This document shows positions 32,422 to 40,808 of a DNA stretch of 42,066 nucleotides, piece by piece. This stretch comes from Acidimicrobiaceae bacterium (GTDB lineage Bacteria > Actinomycetota > Acidimicrobiia > Acidimicrobiales > Aldehydirespiratoraceae), in NCBI GenBank assembly GCA_009835735.1, contig VXWX01000022.1:1-42066 (forward strand), written 5' to 3'. The position numbers and the translations under genes were made by a program. Within the stretch, counting starts at the first letter, position 1, and every line of letters starts with the position of its first letter. Below the pieces are notes generated by a model. The model did no database searches. It was not told the DNA's origin and saw only the letters and a program-made list of their open reading frames with translations.

Positions 32422-33464
32422 GACCCGCCGCTCCCTGGAGCCGCCGCCCGAGAGTCCGCTCCTGGTGCCGCGCCGCCGCCCCCGGCGGCTGGATCCACCG
32501 CCGACATCCGGTATCCGGTGGCCAGCAGGAACACATCGTCGAGCGATGGGGTGCGCACCGTGAGCGACCGGGGAAGGATTCCCGCTCCCGACAGCGCCAC
32601 AGCCACGCTGGAGACGGTGGCCGCACCGTCGGCGGTGGCGATGGTGATGCCGCGGCGACCCTGGGTGACGGCATCGACATCCGGCAGCGTCTCGGCGACA
32701 GCCGCCGCTGCGGCGATGGCATCGGGGGGAAGGTCGACGACGATCACGTCCGCGCCGACGGCCCGCTTCAACTCCGACGGCGACCCCTCCTCGACTATCC
32801 GACCGCCGTCGATGATGGCCACCCGATCAGCCAGCGCGTCGGCTTCCTCGAGATACTGGGTGGTGAGGAACACCGTCACCCCGAGCTCGCTGTTCAGCCG
32901 GCGCACCTCGTCCCAGACCTGCGCCCGGCTCACCGGGTCGAGCCCCGTGGTGGGTTCGTCCAGGAACAGCACCTCGGGACCGTGAATGAGCGATGCGGCC
33001 AGGTCGAGACGGCGCTTCATGCCGCCGCTGTAGGTCTTGACACGGGCATCCATGGCGTCGCCGATGTCGGCCAGGTCGACGGCCCTCGCGATGGAGGCGG
33101 CCCTATCCGCGGCGGTCAACCCGTACAACCGAGCCTGAAGGTCGAGGATCTCGCGTCCGGTCTGGCGCTCGTCCAGCGCGGCCTCCTGCAGGGCGACGCC
33201 GATGCGGATGCGAACCTCGCCGGGGCGGTCGACGACGTCGTAGCCGGCCACCGTGGCCTGCCCCGCCGTGGGCCTCAGCAGCGTGCACAGCATCCGCACC
33301 GTGGTGCTCTTGCCCGCTCCGTTGGGCCCCAGGAACCCGTAGATCTCCCCGGAGTTGACACCGAGATCGACCCCGTCCACCGCCCGGTTGTCACCGAAGG
33401 TACGGACCAGCCCTCGGGCGGAGATAGCTCGGTTGTCAGTCCCCGTCCGGACAGCTTCAGGCAC
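32418..33464 (-). CDS. ABC exporter ATP-binding protein (DrrA-like)
   Basis: 348 residues. Walker A GPNGAGKSTTVRML, Q-loop IGVALQEAALDERQTGREIL, signature YSGGMKRRLDLAASL, Walker B VLFLDEPTTGLDPVSRAQVWD and the H-loop area VFLTTQYLEEADALADRVAIID are typical of the DrrA/NodI group. The C-terminal extension (DLPPDAIAAAAAVAETLPDVDAV and SLDDVFLLATGYRM) matches the DrrA regulatory tail. Residues after about 320 are Gly/Ala/Pro-rich and have no family counterpart. It is 11 bases after the XRE-cupin regulator gene on the same strand, so it may belong to that transcript. Confidence 0.93.
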   Translation of the reverse strand: MPEAVRTGTDNRAISARGLVRTFGDNRAVDGVDLGVNSGEIYGFLGPNGAGKSTTVRMLCTLLRPTAGQATVAGYDVVDRPGEVRIRIGVALQEAALDERQTGREILDLQARLYGLTAADRAASIARAVDLADIGDAMDARVKTYSGGMKRRLDLAASLIHGPEVLFLDEPTTGLDPVSRAQVWDEVRRLNSELGVTVFLTTQYLEEADALADRVAIIDGGRIVEEGSPSELKRAVGADVIVVDLPPDAIAAAAAVAETLPDVDAVTQGRRGITIATADGAATVSSVAVALSGAGILPRSLTVRTPSLDDVFLLATGYRMSAVDPAAGGGGAAPGADSRAAAPGSGGS

Positions 33465-33475
33465 GAAGCGGCAGG

Positions 33476-34114
33476 CTAACGGAGCCGAACGTTGGTGAAC
33501 CCGGGCGAAGCCTCGATCATCAGCAGCTTGACGGTCTCCTCAGTGGCCGCTCGCAGCCGGTGCGGCTGGCGGGTGTCGTAGGAGATGGAGTCGCTCGGCT
33601 CGAGCCGGAAGATCTCCCCGTCGAGGTCCACGTCCACAACACCGGAGATCACGTAGATCGTCTCGAAGCCGTCATGGACCCAGTACTCCCGGAACGAGTC
33701 GGGGGCGCCGCTGAACTCCACCACCTGGAACGGGCTGGCCTCCGGGGCAACCACCCGGCGCACGCCGTCCATGTCTCCGAGTTCGCTGGCCGGCACCATC
33801 GACGTGTCGGACGCCCGCACGACCGTTGCCTCCCGGGTGTTCTCCGACCCCGCCAGCAACCACGAGGCATTGGTGCCCAGCGCCTCGGAGATCTGGTGCA
33901 ACGAGCTCATGGACGGTCGGGCCAGTCCCCTCTCCACTTGCGAGAGGAAGGGGTGCGACAGGCCGCTCAACTGGGCAAGCACCTTGAGAGTGAGGCCGCG
34001 CTCCTTGCGCAAGGCCCGGATCTTCGCTCCGAGCCGCTGGATCCGCTTCGCATCATCGACGCGGGAGTCGAGTCCCGCTCCCACCGCGCCGCCTACCGGA
34101 TTCTCAGAGTTCAC
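33476..34114 (-). CDS. XRE-type regulator with C-terminal cupin
   Basis: 212 residues. The helix-turn-helix of residues about 28-85 (IRALRKERGLTLKVLAQLSGLSHPFLSQVERGLARPSMSSLHQISEALG) is followed by a cupin domain (YWVHDGFETIYVISGVVDVDLDGEIFRLEPSDSISYDTRQPHRLRA). Such proteins bind a small ligand or metal in the cupin. It is divergent from the THI5-like binding protein gene, and the 121-base gap has concentric dyads, so it most likely controls that gene and itself. Confidence 0.92.
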   Translation of the reverse strand: MNSENPVGGAVGAGLDSRVDDAKRIQRLGAKIRALRKERGLTLKVLAQLSGLSHPFLSQVERGLARPSMSSLHQISEALGTNASWLLAGSENTREATVVRASDTSMVPASELGDMDGVRRVVAPEASPFQVVEFSGAPDSFREYWVHDGFETIYVISGVVDVDLDGEIFRLEPSDSISYDTRQPHRLRAATEETVKLLMIEASPGFTNVRLR

Positions 34115-34169
34115 GGGCAGGTCCAGAGTCCATGTTCAGGTCACAACTCATCCCGGCTTGCGCCCGACT

Positions 34170-34211
34170 AATGTTGATGGTATCAAGATTGATATAGGTC
34201 ATGTCAACATT
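34170..34211. promoter_or_regulatory. Concentric dyad operator between the XRE-cupin regulator and binding-protein genes
   Basis: Outer arms AATGTTGA (34170-34177) and TCAACATT (34204-34211) are perfect complements. Inside them TATCAAGATTGATA (34181-34194) is a second dyad with 6-base arms and a 2-base spacer. The centres differ by 3 bases. The AT-rich segment ends 24 bases before the ATG of the binding protein. Confidence 0.65.
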
Positions 34212-34235
34212 CAAGACGATACCTGGAGGACAAGA

Positions 34236-35534
34236 ATGAGCACGAAATCATGGACTCGCGCGCTTTGCGCCCTGTCGGTTCTGGCTCTGATCGCGGCTGC
34301 ATGCGGCGACGACGATACCGGCGATGAGGGCGCGGCAGCGGTAGAGGCCCCGGCCGAGACCGCGGCCCCAGAACCAGCGGCGGATCCCGAGCCGGCCGCG
34401 GAACCCGAACCAGAACCGGCCGCCGAGCCGGAACCGGAACCGGCCGCCGAGCCAGAACCCGCCGAGGCCCCGGCGGAGACCGACGACGCCGAGTCGGCCG
34501 CGGACGCCATGAACCTGGCCGATGTGTGCCCCAGCCCCATAATCATCCAGACCGACTGGTTCCCGGAGTCCGAGCACGGCGCCATGTACCAGATGGTCGG
34601 GGCCGACTACGTCATCGACGGCGACAACCAGACCACGACCGGGAGCCTGATGGTCGGTGATGTCGACACCGGCGTCGACATCGAGATCCGGGCCGGGGGC
34701 CCGGCTATCGGGTTCGCCTCCGGCTCGAGCCACATTTACGTCGACGAGGCGATCACCTTCGCTTACGTGAGCACCGACGGAGCGATCATCCTGGGTGCCG
34801 ACACGCCGACCCTGGCGGTCGTGGCCCCGTTGGAGAAGAACCCCCAGATCATCCAGTGGGATCCCGAGACCTATCCCGACGTCCAGTCGATCGCGGACAT
34901 CGGCGAGGCTGGGATTCTGGTCAACGTGTTCGCAGGAGGCACCTTCATAGACGTGTTCGTCAACGAGGGAGTGCTCTCGGCCGACCAGATCGACCCGTCG
35001 TACGATGGCTCGCCGTCCCGGTTCATCACCGAGGGCGGGGCCATCGCCCAGCAGGGCTTCGCGTCGGAGTCGCCCTACAGCTACGAGACCGTCTACGAGG
35101 AGTGGGCCAGGCCCATCGCCTTCGAGCTGATCCACGACGCTGGCCTGCCGCTCTACTCCCAGACGCTGGCGATACGCAAGGGCGATCTGGACGCGCTGCG
35201 TCCCTGCCTGGAGCGCTTCGTGCCGATCGTCCAGCAGTCGGTAGTTGACTTCGCGACCGACTCGGCGAGGGCCAACGCCATCATCGTCGAAGCGGTGGAG
35301 ACCATCGACAGCTTCTGGCAGTACCCGCCGGCGCTCGCCGAGTTCTCCGTGCAGGCTCAGTTGGAACTCGGCCTGGTCGGCAACGGCCCCGACGGCACGG
35401 TCGGCAACATGGACGAAGATCGGATCGCCGACGTGATCGCCAAGATCATCGCCGCCGGCTTCGATGTCGATCCGTCGCTGCAACCCAGCGACATCGTCAC
35501 CAACGAGTTCATCGACGAGAGCATCGGGTTCTAG
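34236..35534 (+). CDS. NMT1/THI5-like ABC substrate-binding lipoprotein
   Basis: 432 residues. Lipoprotein signal with lipobox LIAAACGD (Cys23); then an acidic linker to about residue 90 made largely of Glu-Pro/Ala-Ala-Glu-Pro repeats; then a type 2 periplasmic-binding domain of the NMT1/THI5 class (IIIQTDWFPESEHGAMYQM, AITFAYVSTDGAIILG, PDVQSIADIGEAGILVN, AIAQQGFASESPYSYE). Members bind thiamine-pyrimidine precursors, riboflavin, nucleobases or sulfonates. The ligand here is unknown. The ATG follows GGAGGACAAGA. No permease or ATPase of this class is adjacent, and a strong hairpin separates it from the downstream amidohydrolase. Confidence 0.88.
   Translation: MSTKSWTRALCALSVLALIAAACGDDDTGDEGAAAVEAPAETAAPEPAADPEPAAEPEPEPAAEPEPEPAAEPEPAEAPAETDDAESAADAMNLADVCPSPIIIQTDWFPESEHGAMYQMVGADYVIDGDNQTTTGSLMVGDVDTGVDIEIRAGGPAIGFASGSSHIYVDEAITFAYVSTDGAIILGADTPTLAVVAPLEKNPQIIQWDPETYPDVQSIADIGEAGILVNVFAGGTFIDVFVNEGVLSADQIDPSYDGSPSRFITEGGAIAQQGFASESPYSYETVYEEWARPIAFELIHDAGLPLYSQTLAIRKGDLDALRPCLERFVPIVQQSVVDFATDSARANAIIVEAVETIDSFWQYPPALAEFSVQAQLELGLVGNGPDGTVGNMDEDRIADVIAKIIAAGFDVDPSLQPSDIVTNEFIDESIGF
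34389..34470 (+). repeat. In-frame Glu-Pro/Ala repeat in the lipoprotein linker
   Basis: A 24-base unit encoding EPEPAAEP recurs; GAACCGGCCGCCGAGCC is repeated identically at 34413-34429 and 34437-34453, with degenerate copies on each side. It encodes a stiff acidic spacer between the lipid anchor and the binding domain and is a likely site of length variation among strains. Confidence 0.75.
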
Positions 35535-35546
35535 AGTTCACGGGTT

Positions 35547-35577
35547 CGGAGCCTCCCGGCCCGGTCGGGAGGCTCCG
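35547..35577 (+). terminator. Strong hairpin after the THI5-like binding-protein gene
   Basis: CGGAGCCTCCCG pairs perfectly with CGGGAGGCTCCG around a 7-base loop, starting 13 bases after the stop. There is no T-tract. It probably acts as a partial terminator or 3' stabiliser between the lipoprotein gene and the amidohydrolase gene 50 bases further on. Confidence 0.65.
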
Positions 35578-35626
35578 CCCGATGCCCGGACCGTCGTTCG
35601 AATCTGGACGCGCCCGCGGAAGGACC

Positions 35627-37081
35627 ATGAGTGTGACCGACGCCGATAACACCGCGGACCGCCGGCCGCAGGCTGCCGACTATGTGGTCACCGGCACGGT
35701 GGTGACGTCCGACCCCGAGCGCCGCGTGTTCCGCGACGGCGCTGTGGCGGTCGAGGGCTCAAGGATCGTGGCCGTGGGGCCGAGGACCGAGGTCGAGGCA
35801 GCCCACTCGGGCCCGCGCCTGGGAGGGCCCCGCGACCTGGTGATCCCCGGACTCATCGACTCGCACAACCACATGGCCCAAGCACTGGTGCGAGGCATGG
35901 CACTGGAGGACCTGCCCAACATCACGCGGGTGTACATCCCGGCTGAGGATGTGCTCGGCGACGACGGGATCAGGACCAGCGCACGGGTGACCATGGCCAA
36001 CCTGCTGCGGGCCGGCGTCACCACCACCACCGACACGACCTGCACGGCCGAACACGAGGATGCGGTGGGCGAGACCGCGCTGGAGACCGGCATCCGCTGC
36101 GCGCTGGCGGTGGGCCAGCGCGACCGCACGTCCCGCCTGGCCAGCAACTACGAGCAGATCGAGGGCCGCTCGGAGTACCAGGACGACCCTGCGATGAGAG
36201 CCGACAACATCGCACACCTGGAGGACTTCCTGACCCGCTGGTCGCAGCGCGGCGGCGGTCTGGTGCGCCCCTTCATCCACGCTCCGAGCGTGCCGTCGGT
36301 TAGCGACGAGATGTTCATGGCAGCCCGCGAACTGGCCGAGCGCCACGACACGGTGATGATGACCCACATCAACCGCGACCGCGAGGAGATCGAGCTCTGC
36401 GTGTCGCTGTTCGGGCGGCGGCCGTTTGAACACCTAAGCCACATCGGAGCGCTCGGACCTCGCTTCCTGGCCATCCACGCCATGCTCACCACCGCCCGAG
36501 AGATCAGGCTCCTGGCCGAAGCGGGAGCCAAGCTCACCCACGCGCCGGTTGTCTGCACCGACATCGTGTCGGCCGTGACCGACATCGTGGGCATGCGGGC
36601 CGCCGGAGTGACGGTGGGACTCGGATGCGACACCGTCATCAACGACATCCTGGCCGTGATGAGGATCGCCTTCTTCATGCAGGCCCAGTCGGCGGGGATC
36701 CCTATGTACGACCCGATCGGGTTCACCACCGAGGACGCCTTCGACATGGCCACCATCGATGGGGCGACGGCACTGATGTGGGATGGCGAGATCGGCTCGC
36801 TGGAGGTCGGGAAGGCAGCCGACATCGCCGTGATCGACGGGGAGAACCCGCGGCTGTCGCCCCGTCACAACCCTGTCGGCTCGATCGTGCGATACGCCGT
36901 CGGCACCGATGTGCGGAGCGTGCTGGTCGACGGCCGCCTGGTGGTCGACGGCGGAAAGGTGCTGACCATCGACGAGGACTCGCTCCTGAAGGAGGCCGAG
37001 GAACTCGCTGACCGGGTCCGGGAGGATCTGCTGCCCCGGAGGTACTGGCCTCTGAACCAGCGCTACAGGGTCATCGGCTGA
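35627..37081 (+). CDS. Amidohydrolase of the TrzA/AtzA/SAH-deaminase group
   Basis: 484 residues, metal-dependent hydrolase of the subtype that deaminates or dechlorinates N-heterocycles. N-terminal beta-sandwich VVTGTVVTSDPERRVF then PGLIDSHNHMAQALVRGM with the His-x-His metal pair (H80, H82); later ligands H247 (MMTHINRDREE), H284 (LAIHAML) and D335 (GLGCDTVIND). The C-terminal EIGSLEVGKAADIAVIDGENPRLSP is standard. ATG 35627 follows GGAAGGACC; the frame is open further upstream but that runs into the hairpin. With the upstream binding protein it suggests import and deamination of a purine- or pyrimidine-like compound (inference). Exact substrate cannot be told. Confidence 0.88.
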   Translation: MSVTDADNTADRRPQAADYVVTGTVVTSDPERRVFRDGAVAVEGSRIVAVGPRTEVEAAHSGPRLGGPRDLVIPGLIDSHNHMAQALVRGMALEDLPNITRVYIPAEDVLGDDGIRTSARVTMANLLRAGVTTTTDTTCTAEHEDAVGETALETGIRCALAVGQRDRTSRLASNYEQIEGRSEYQDDPAMRADNIAHLEDFLTRWSQRGGGLVRPFIHAPSVPSVSDEMFMAARELAERHDTVMMTHINRDREEIELCVSLFGRRPFEHLSHIGALGPRFLAIHAMLTTAREIRLLAEAGAKLTHAPVVCTDIVSAVTDIVGMRAAGVTVGLGCDTVINDILAVMRIAFFMQAQSAGIPMYDPIGFTTEDAFDMATIDGATALMWDGEIGSLEVGKAADIAVIDGENPRLSPRHNPVGSIVRYAVGTDVRSVLVDGRLVVDGGKVLTIDEDSLLKEAEELADRVREDLLPRRYWPLNQRYRVIG

Positions 37082-37111
37082 CAAGGCCGCAGGCCCCAGT
37101 ACCGTCAGGCT

Positions 37112-39649
37112 ATGAGTCCGAGACTGCCGGCCGGCGTCGTCCCCCGGCACTACGCCATCGAACTGGCGCCCGACCTCGAGGCCGCGACCTTCTCGGGAAC
37201 CGTCGACGTCGACATCGACATCGAGGAGCGATCAGCCGCGATAGTGATGAACGCGGCGGAGCTGAGCATCGTAAGCGCCCGGCTCGACGCCGCGGACGCC
37301 GAGACTCTGGAACTCGACTTCGCCCTTGACGCCGAATCGGAGCGGCTGACGCTCTCCAGGCGCGACGGCGGCGGCGAGTTCGCGCCGGGGTCGGCCCGGC
37401 TGGCCATCACCTTCGACGGCGTGCTCAACGACCAGTTGCACGGCTTCTACCGCTCCACCTACACCGACGACGACGGCGCGTCCCACACCATCGCCACCAC
37501 CCAGTTCGAGTCCACGGACGCCCGCCGGGCCTTTCCCTGCTTCGACGAGCCCGCACTCAAGGCCACCTTCGCGACGACCCTGATCGTGGAGGACGGCCTG
37601 CTAGCGGTGTCCAACACCGCCGAGACCGGCCGCGAGCGGATGGAGGACGGCCGGGTGCGGGTCAGCTTCGCCACCACCATGCCGATGTCCACCTACCTGG
37701 TGGCCTTCGTGGTGGGCCCGCTGGAGGCGACAGAGCCGATCGACTGCGGCGGGGTGCCCCTGCGGGTGATCCACCGGCCCGGGCGCGCCGGCCAGACCGG
37801 CTTCGCCCTCGATGTAGCGGCCCACGCCCTGGCGTGGTTCTCCAACTACTACGGCCTGCCCTACCCGTCGGACAAGGTCGATCTGGTGGCCGTCCCCGAC
37901 TTCGCTTTCGGCGCCATGGAGAACCTGGGCTGCGTGACCTTCAGGGAGGTGCTCCTGCTGGTGGATCCCGGCGCGGCGAGCCAACCGGAGTTGCAGCAGG
38001 TGGCCAAGGTCATCAACCACGAACTGGCCCACATGTGGTTCGGGGACCTCGTGACCATGGCCTGGTGGGAGGGCATCTGGCTGAACGAGGCCTTCGCCAC
38101 GTTCATGGAGACGGCGTGCACCGACGCCTACCGGCCCGGCTGGCAGGTCTGGTCGACGTTCTGCCGCAGCCGCGCCTCGGCCCTGTCCACCGACGCCCTC
38201 GCCAGCACCAGGCCGGTGGAGTACCCGGTGCACTCCCCCGCCGAGGCCGAGGACATGTTCGACGTGATCACCTACGAGAAGGGCGCGGCCCTGGTCCGCA
38301 TGCTGGAGCAGTACCTCGGCACCGAGACGTTCCGGGCCGGCGTGCGCCTCTACCTGCGGCGGCACGCCTACGCCAACACGGTCACCGAGGACCTGTGGAA
38401 CTCGTTGGCCGACGCGTCCGGCGAGCCCGTGGGGCAGATCATGGACGGCTGGATACATCAGGGCGGGTATCCGGCGGTGACCGCCACCGCCACCGACCAC
38501 GGCCTACGAGTGTCCCAGCGCCATTTCACGCTCGACCCCGAGCGATCCGACGAGCGCAGCTGGGTGGTCCCGCTGCGGCTGCGGATCGGGTCGCCCGCAG
38601 GCGACCGCGACGAGATGCGGCTCCTGCTCGACGGGCTCCCGCGGACCCTCACCGGAGTAGCCGGCGACCCGGTGACGGTGAACAGCGGCGCTTCGGGCTT
38701 CTACCGCGACGACCCCAGCCCTGACGCACTTGCGGCCGTTGCGTCGAAAGGCCCCGGCGATCGCAACGCGGAGGAACGCCACGGCCTGGTCGACGACGCC
38801 TGGGCCGCGACGCTGGCTGGCCGCCTCGACGCGCCGGCATACCTCGACTTGGTGCTGCGAGGATTCGTCGACGAGCGCGACCTCACCGTATGGCAGGCCA
38901 TCGCAGGCACCCAGGCCCACCTCCGCAGGCTGCTGGATGCCGACGCAGCCCAACGCTTCTGCGAGCTGGTCGTAGCCGCCTCCGATGATGCGGCCGCCGA
39001 TCTCGGGCTCGACCCTCCCGCAGGCGGCGAGGACGAGCGAACCGGCGAGCTGAGGGCCACCCTCCTCCGGCTGCGGGGGGCGGTCGCCGATCACACCGCC
39101 ACCATCGAGGCGTGCCGGCAGAGGCTCGACCACCCTGACCCCACGCTGGCGGCCGCCGCCCTGGGCGTGGTGGCGGCCCACGGCGATGCCGAGGACTTCG
39201 CTTGGGTCCGCGGGCGCTTCGAGACGGCGTCGGATCCCCAGACCGAGCAGCGCCACCTGGCCGCCCTGGCCGACTTCGGCGACCCGGAACTGGTCCGCAC
39301 CATCCTGGAGGGCACCCTCGACGGCTCGGTCCGCACCCAGGACGGCCCCTACCTGGTTCGCCGGGCCCTGCTCAACCGCGTCTGCGGATCCGAGGCGTGG
39401 GACTTCCTGGCCGAGCACTGGGACCGCCTGCTCGGCATCTTCCCCACCAACTACTCGCTGGCCCGGATGCTGGAGGGAGTGACCGCGCTCGACCGGGCCG
39501 AGCTGGCCGCCCGGGTGCATGCCTTCCTAGCCGAGCACCCCTTGCCCCAGGGAGCGAAGCAGGTCGCCCAGCACCTGGAACGCCTCGACGTCAACGTCGC
39601 GCTGCGGGCCCGGGAGTCCGATCGACTGGCTGCAGTGCTAGCGAGCTGA
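37112..39649 (+). CDS. pepN: Aminopeptidase N (M1 family)
   Basis: 845 residues, the usual length for actinobacterial PepN. Removes N-terminal amino acids from peptides in the cytoplasm. Exopeptidase motif GAMEN at residues 267-271, zinc motif HELAH at 303-307 and the third zinc ligand in WLNEAFATF, all intact; FPCFDEPALKATF at the N-terminal domain and an ERAP1-like helical C-terminal domain follow. No signal peptide. The start is 30 bases after the amidohydrolase stop with only CAGGC as a weak ribosome site, so it may be on the same transcript. Confidence 0.96.
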   Translation: MSPRLPAGVVPRHYAIELAPDLEAATFSGTVDVDIDIEERSAAIVMNAAELSIVSARLDAADAETLELDFALDAESERLTLSRRDGGGEFAPGSARLAITFDGVLNDQLHGFYRSTYTDDDGASHTIATTQFESTDARRAFPCFDEPALKATFATTLIVEDGLLAVSNTAETGRERMEDGRVRVSFATTMPMSTYLVAFVVGPLEATEPIDCGGVPLRVIHRPGRAGQTGFALDVAAHALAWFSNYYGLPYPSDKVDLVAVPDFAFGAMENLGCVTFREVLLLVDPGAASQPELQQVAKVINHELAHMWFGDLVTMAWWEGIWLNEAFATFMETACTDAYRPGWQVWSTFCRSRASALSTDALASTRPVEYPVHSPAEAEDMFDVITYEKGAALVRMLEQYLGTETFRAGVRLYLRRHAYANTVTEDLWNSLADASGEPVGQIMDGWIHQGGYPAVTATATDHGLRVSQRHFTLDPERSDERSWVVPLRLRIGSPAGDRDEMRLLLDGLPRTLTGVAGDPVTVNSGASGFYRDDPSPDALAAVASKGPGDRNAEERHGLVDDAWAATLAGRLDAPAYLDLVLRGFVDERDLTVWQAIAGTQAHLRRLLDADAAQRFCELVVAASDDAAADLGLDPPAGGEDERTGELRATLLRLRGAVADHTATIEACRQRLDHPDPTLAAAALGVVAAHGDAEDFAWVRGRFETASDPQTEQRHLAALADFGDPELVRTILEGTLDGSVRTQDGPYLVRRALLNRVCGSEAWDFLAEHWDRLLGIFPTNYSLARMLEGVTALDRAELAARVHAFLAEHPLPQGAKQVAQHLERLDVNVALRARESDRLAAVLAS

Positions 39650-39682
39650 GAGCGGACCAAAGGTAGATCGAATCGACCCGTG

Positions 39683-40129
39683 CTATTCCGCCGCCAAACG
39701 AACCTTCCACGGCCCAGGATCTGTATCAAAGCGGGAATAGCTCAAAGAAACGTCGACACGGCCGGACTTGGCACGAAGCCGACACCAACGAGTGTCGTCA
39801 TCACACGGTTCAACGAACTCAATCTGCTCCCAACCAGCGGCCCTTGCTGCCGCGAGCAAGGATTCCGGAGAGGGCCTTTCCATTGCGGTCCACTTGGCCA
39901 CGAGCGAGACATGGCAATCGATCGGGCCAATGCACAGGCCTTCGCGAGACTCGCCGACCTCAAAGGGATGCGTCAACTCGACCCACCGTTCCGGCGCCTG
40001 AAACGCGTCGACCGCTTCCTGACGATCTGAGGCGTCGGTCCCGCTCCCGCAGCCCGTCGACACCATCATCGGCGCCGCAACGGCAACTGGAACACGAAGA
40101 CGTGTGAATCTTCGCGGCCCTGGCTTCAT
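39683..40129 (-). CDS. Small putative lipoprotein, paralogue of the 40194 gene
   Basis: 148 residues, unknown family. Basic N-terminus (MKPGPRRFTRLRV) and a hydrophobic stretch ending in MVSTGC form a plausible but imperfect lipobox at Cys27. The mature part shares a pattern with the upstream neighbour: AVDAFQAPERWVELTHP, REGLCIGPIDCHV, RPSPESLLAAARAAGWEQI, CDDDTRWCRLRA, DVSLSY and terminal WKVRLAAE. Four Cys are conserved between the two. ATG 40129 is chosen because GGAG lies about 10 bases upstream; an upstream ATG at 40171 would add 14 residues. Base composition is lower in GC than the rest of the window. Confidence 0.7.
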   Translation of the reverse strand: MKPGPRRFTRLRVPVAVAAPMMVSTGCGSGTDASDRQEAVDAFQAPERWVELTHPFEVGESREGLCIGPIDCHVSLVAKWTAMERPSPESLLAAARAAGWEQIEFVEPCDDDTRWCRLRAKSGRVDVSLSYSRFDTDPGPWKVRLAAE

Positions 40130-40193
40130 CGGAGTTGATCTCCAGTCCTTGGCAAGTTCGCTCGGTAGCACCGGGGGCAGCGCCGCCTGTCTC

Positions 40194-40667
40194 CTATCCG
40201 GCAGCCAAGCTGATTATCCTCCAAGTGCCTTCCGGTCTGTAACTCAGGCGCACATTGATGCCACCGCTCTCGGCTCGAAGGGAGCAGTAGCGACTGTCGT
40301 CGTCACACGAATCATCAAGCCGGATCCCTTGCCAACCCGCGTCTTCTGCCAATGTCGTCAGGGTCGCCGGAGAAGGTCTGATAGGCACTTTCCACTGGAT
40401 CGCAACTTGGACCCGGCAATCGAAGGTGCCGATGCATAAACCCTGCCGGAACTCACCCGAGTAGTTGGGATGCGTAATCACCTCCCAGTCTGACGGCGCT
40501 GGAAACGCATCGACCACTGCCTGCTTTTCTGGTACGCCGTGGCTGCAACACGTCAACACCAACACCGACACACAAGCGAGTACCCACACCCCATAAGACC
40601 TGCGTTGACGACTGCCCGGTAGCGGTGAGGGGCCGTTCCGATCGGGACGAGAACGCGTTCCCATCAC
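40194..40667 (-). CDS. Small putative lipoprotein, paralogue of the 39683 gene
   Basis: 157 residues, unknown family. After an Arg-rich start, YGVWVLACVSVLVLTCC is a signal sequence with a likely lipid-attached Cys. The mature region mirrors its neighbour: VVDAFPAPSDWEVITHP, RQGLCIGTFDCRV, RPSPATLTTLAEDAGWQGI, CDDDSRYCSLRA, NVRLSY and WRIISLAAG. GTG 40667 or the adjacent ATG 40664 can start it. The pair is a tandem duplication with strong divergence, so both copies have probably been kept under selection. It is divergent from the DUF222-HNH gene. Confidence 0.72.
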   Translation of the reverse strand: MMGTRSRPDRNGPSPLPGSRQRRSYGVWVLACVSVLVLTCCSHGVPEKQAVVDAFPAPSDWEVITHPNYSGEFRQGLCIGTFDCRVQVAIQWKVPIRPSPATLTTLAEDAGWQGIRLDDSCDDDSRYCSLRAESGGINVRLSYRPEGTWRIISLAAG

Positions 40668-40772
40668 TACCCACGATGCACCAGACCGGTCACCTGTTGC
40701 AGTTCACCTGGAGTTCATAACGGATCACCGCTTTCAAGATGATTGATCTTATATAGAAATGATTGTAAATGC

Positions 40773-40802
40773 TTGACAATTGTCATACCTCTGTGGGATA
40801 CT
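40773..40802 (+). promoter_or_regulatory. Leaderless-type promoter with overlapping palindrome
   Basis: TTGACA (40773-40778), 18-base spacer, GATACT (40797-40802); the ATG of the DUF222-HNH gene follows 6 bases later, so transcription would begin at the start codon. TGACAATTGTCA (40774-40785) is a perfect 12-base palindrome overlapping the -35, a likely repressor site. The 140-base gap 40668-40808 otherwise holds AT-rich DNA without a recognised element. Confidence 0.6.
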
Positions 40803-40808
40803 CTGTGC

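Noticed and set aside
34389..34470. Short regular repeats that might be a CRISPR or minisatellite
   Set aside because: They are in frame, translate to a Glu-Pro/Ala linker and have no unique spacers.
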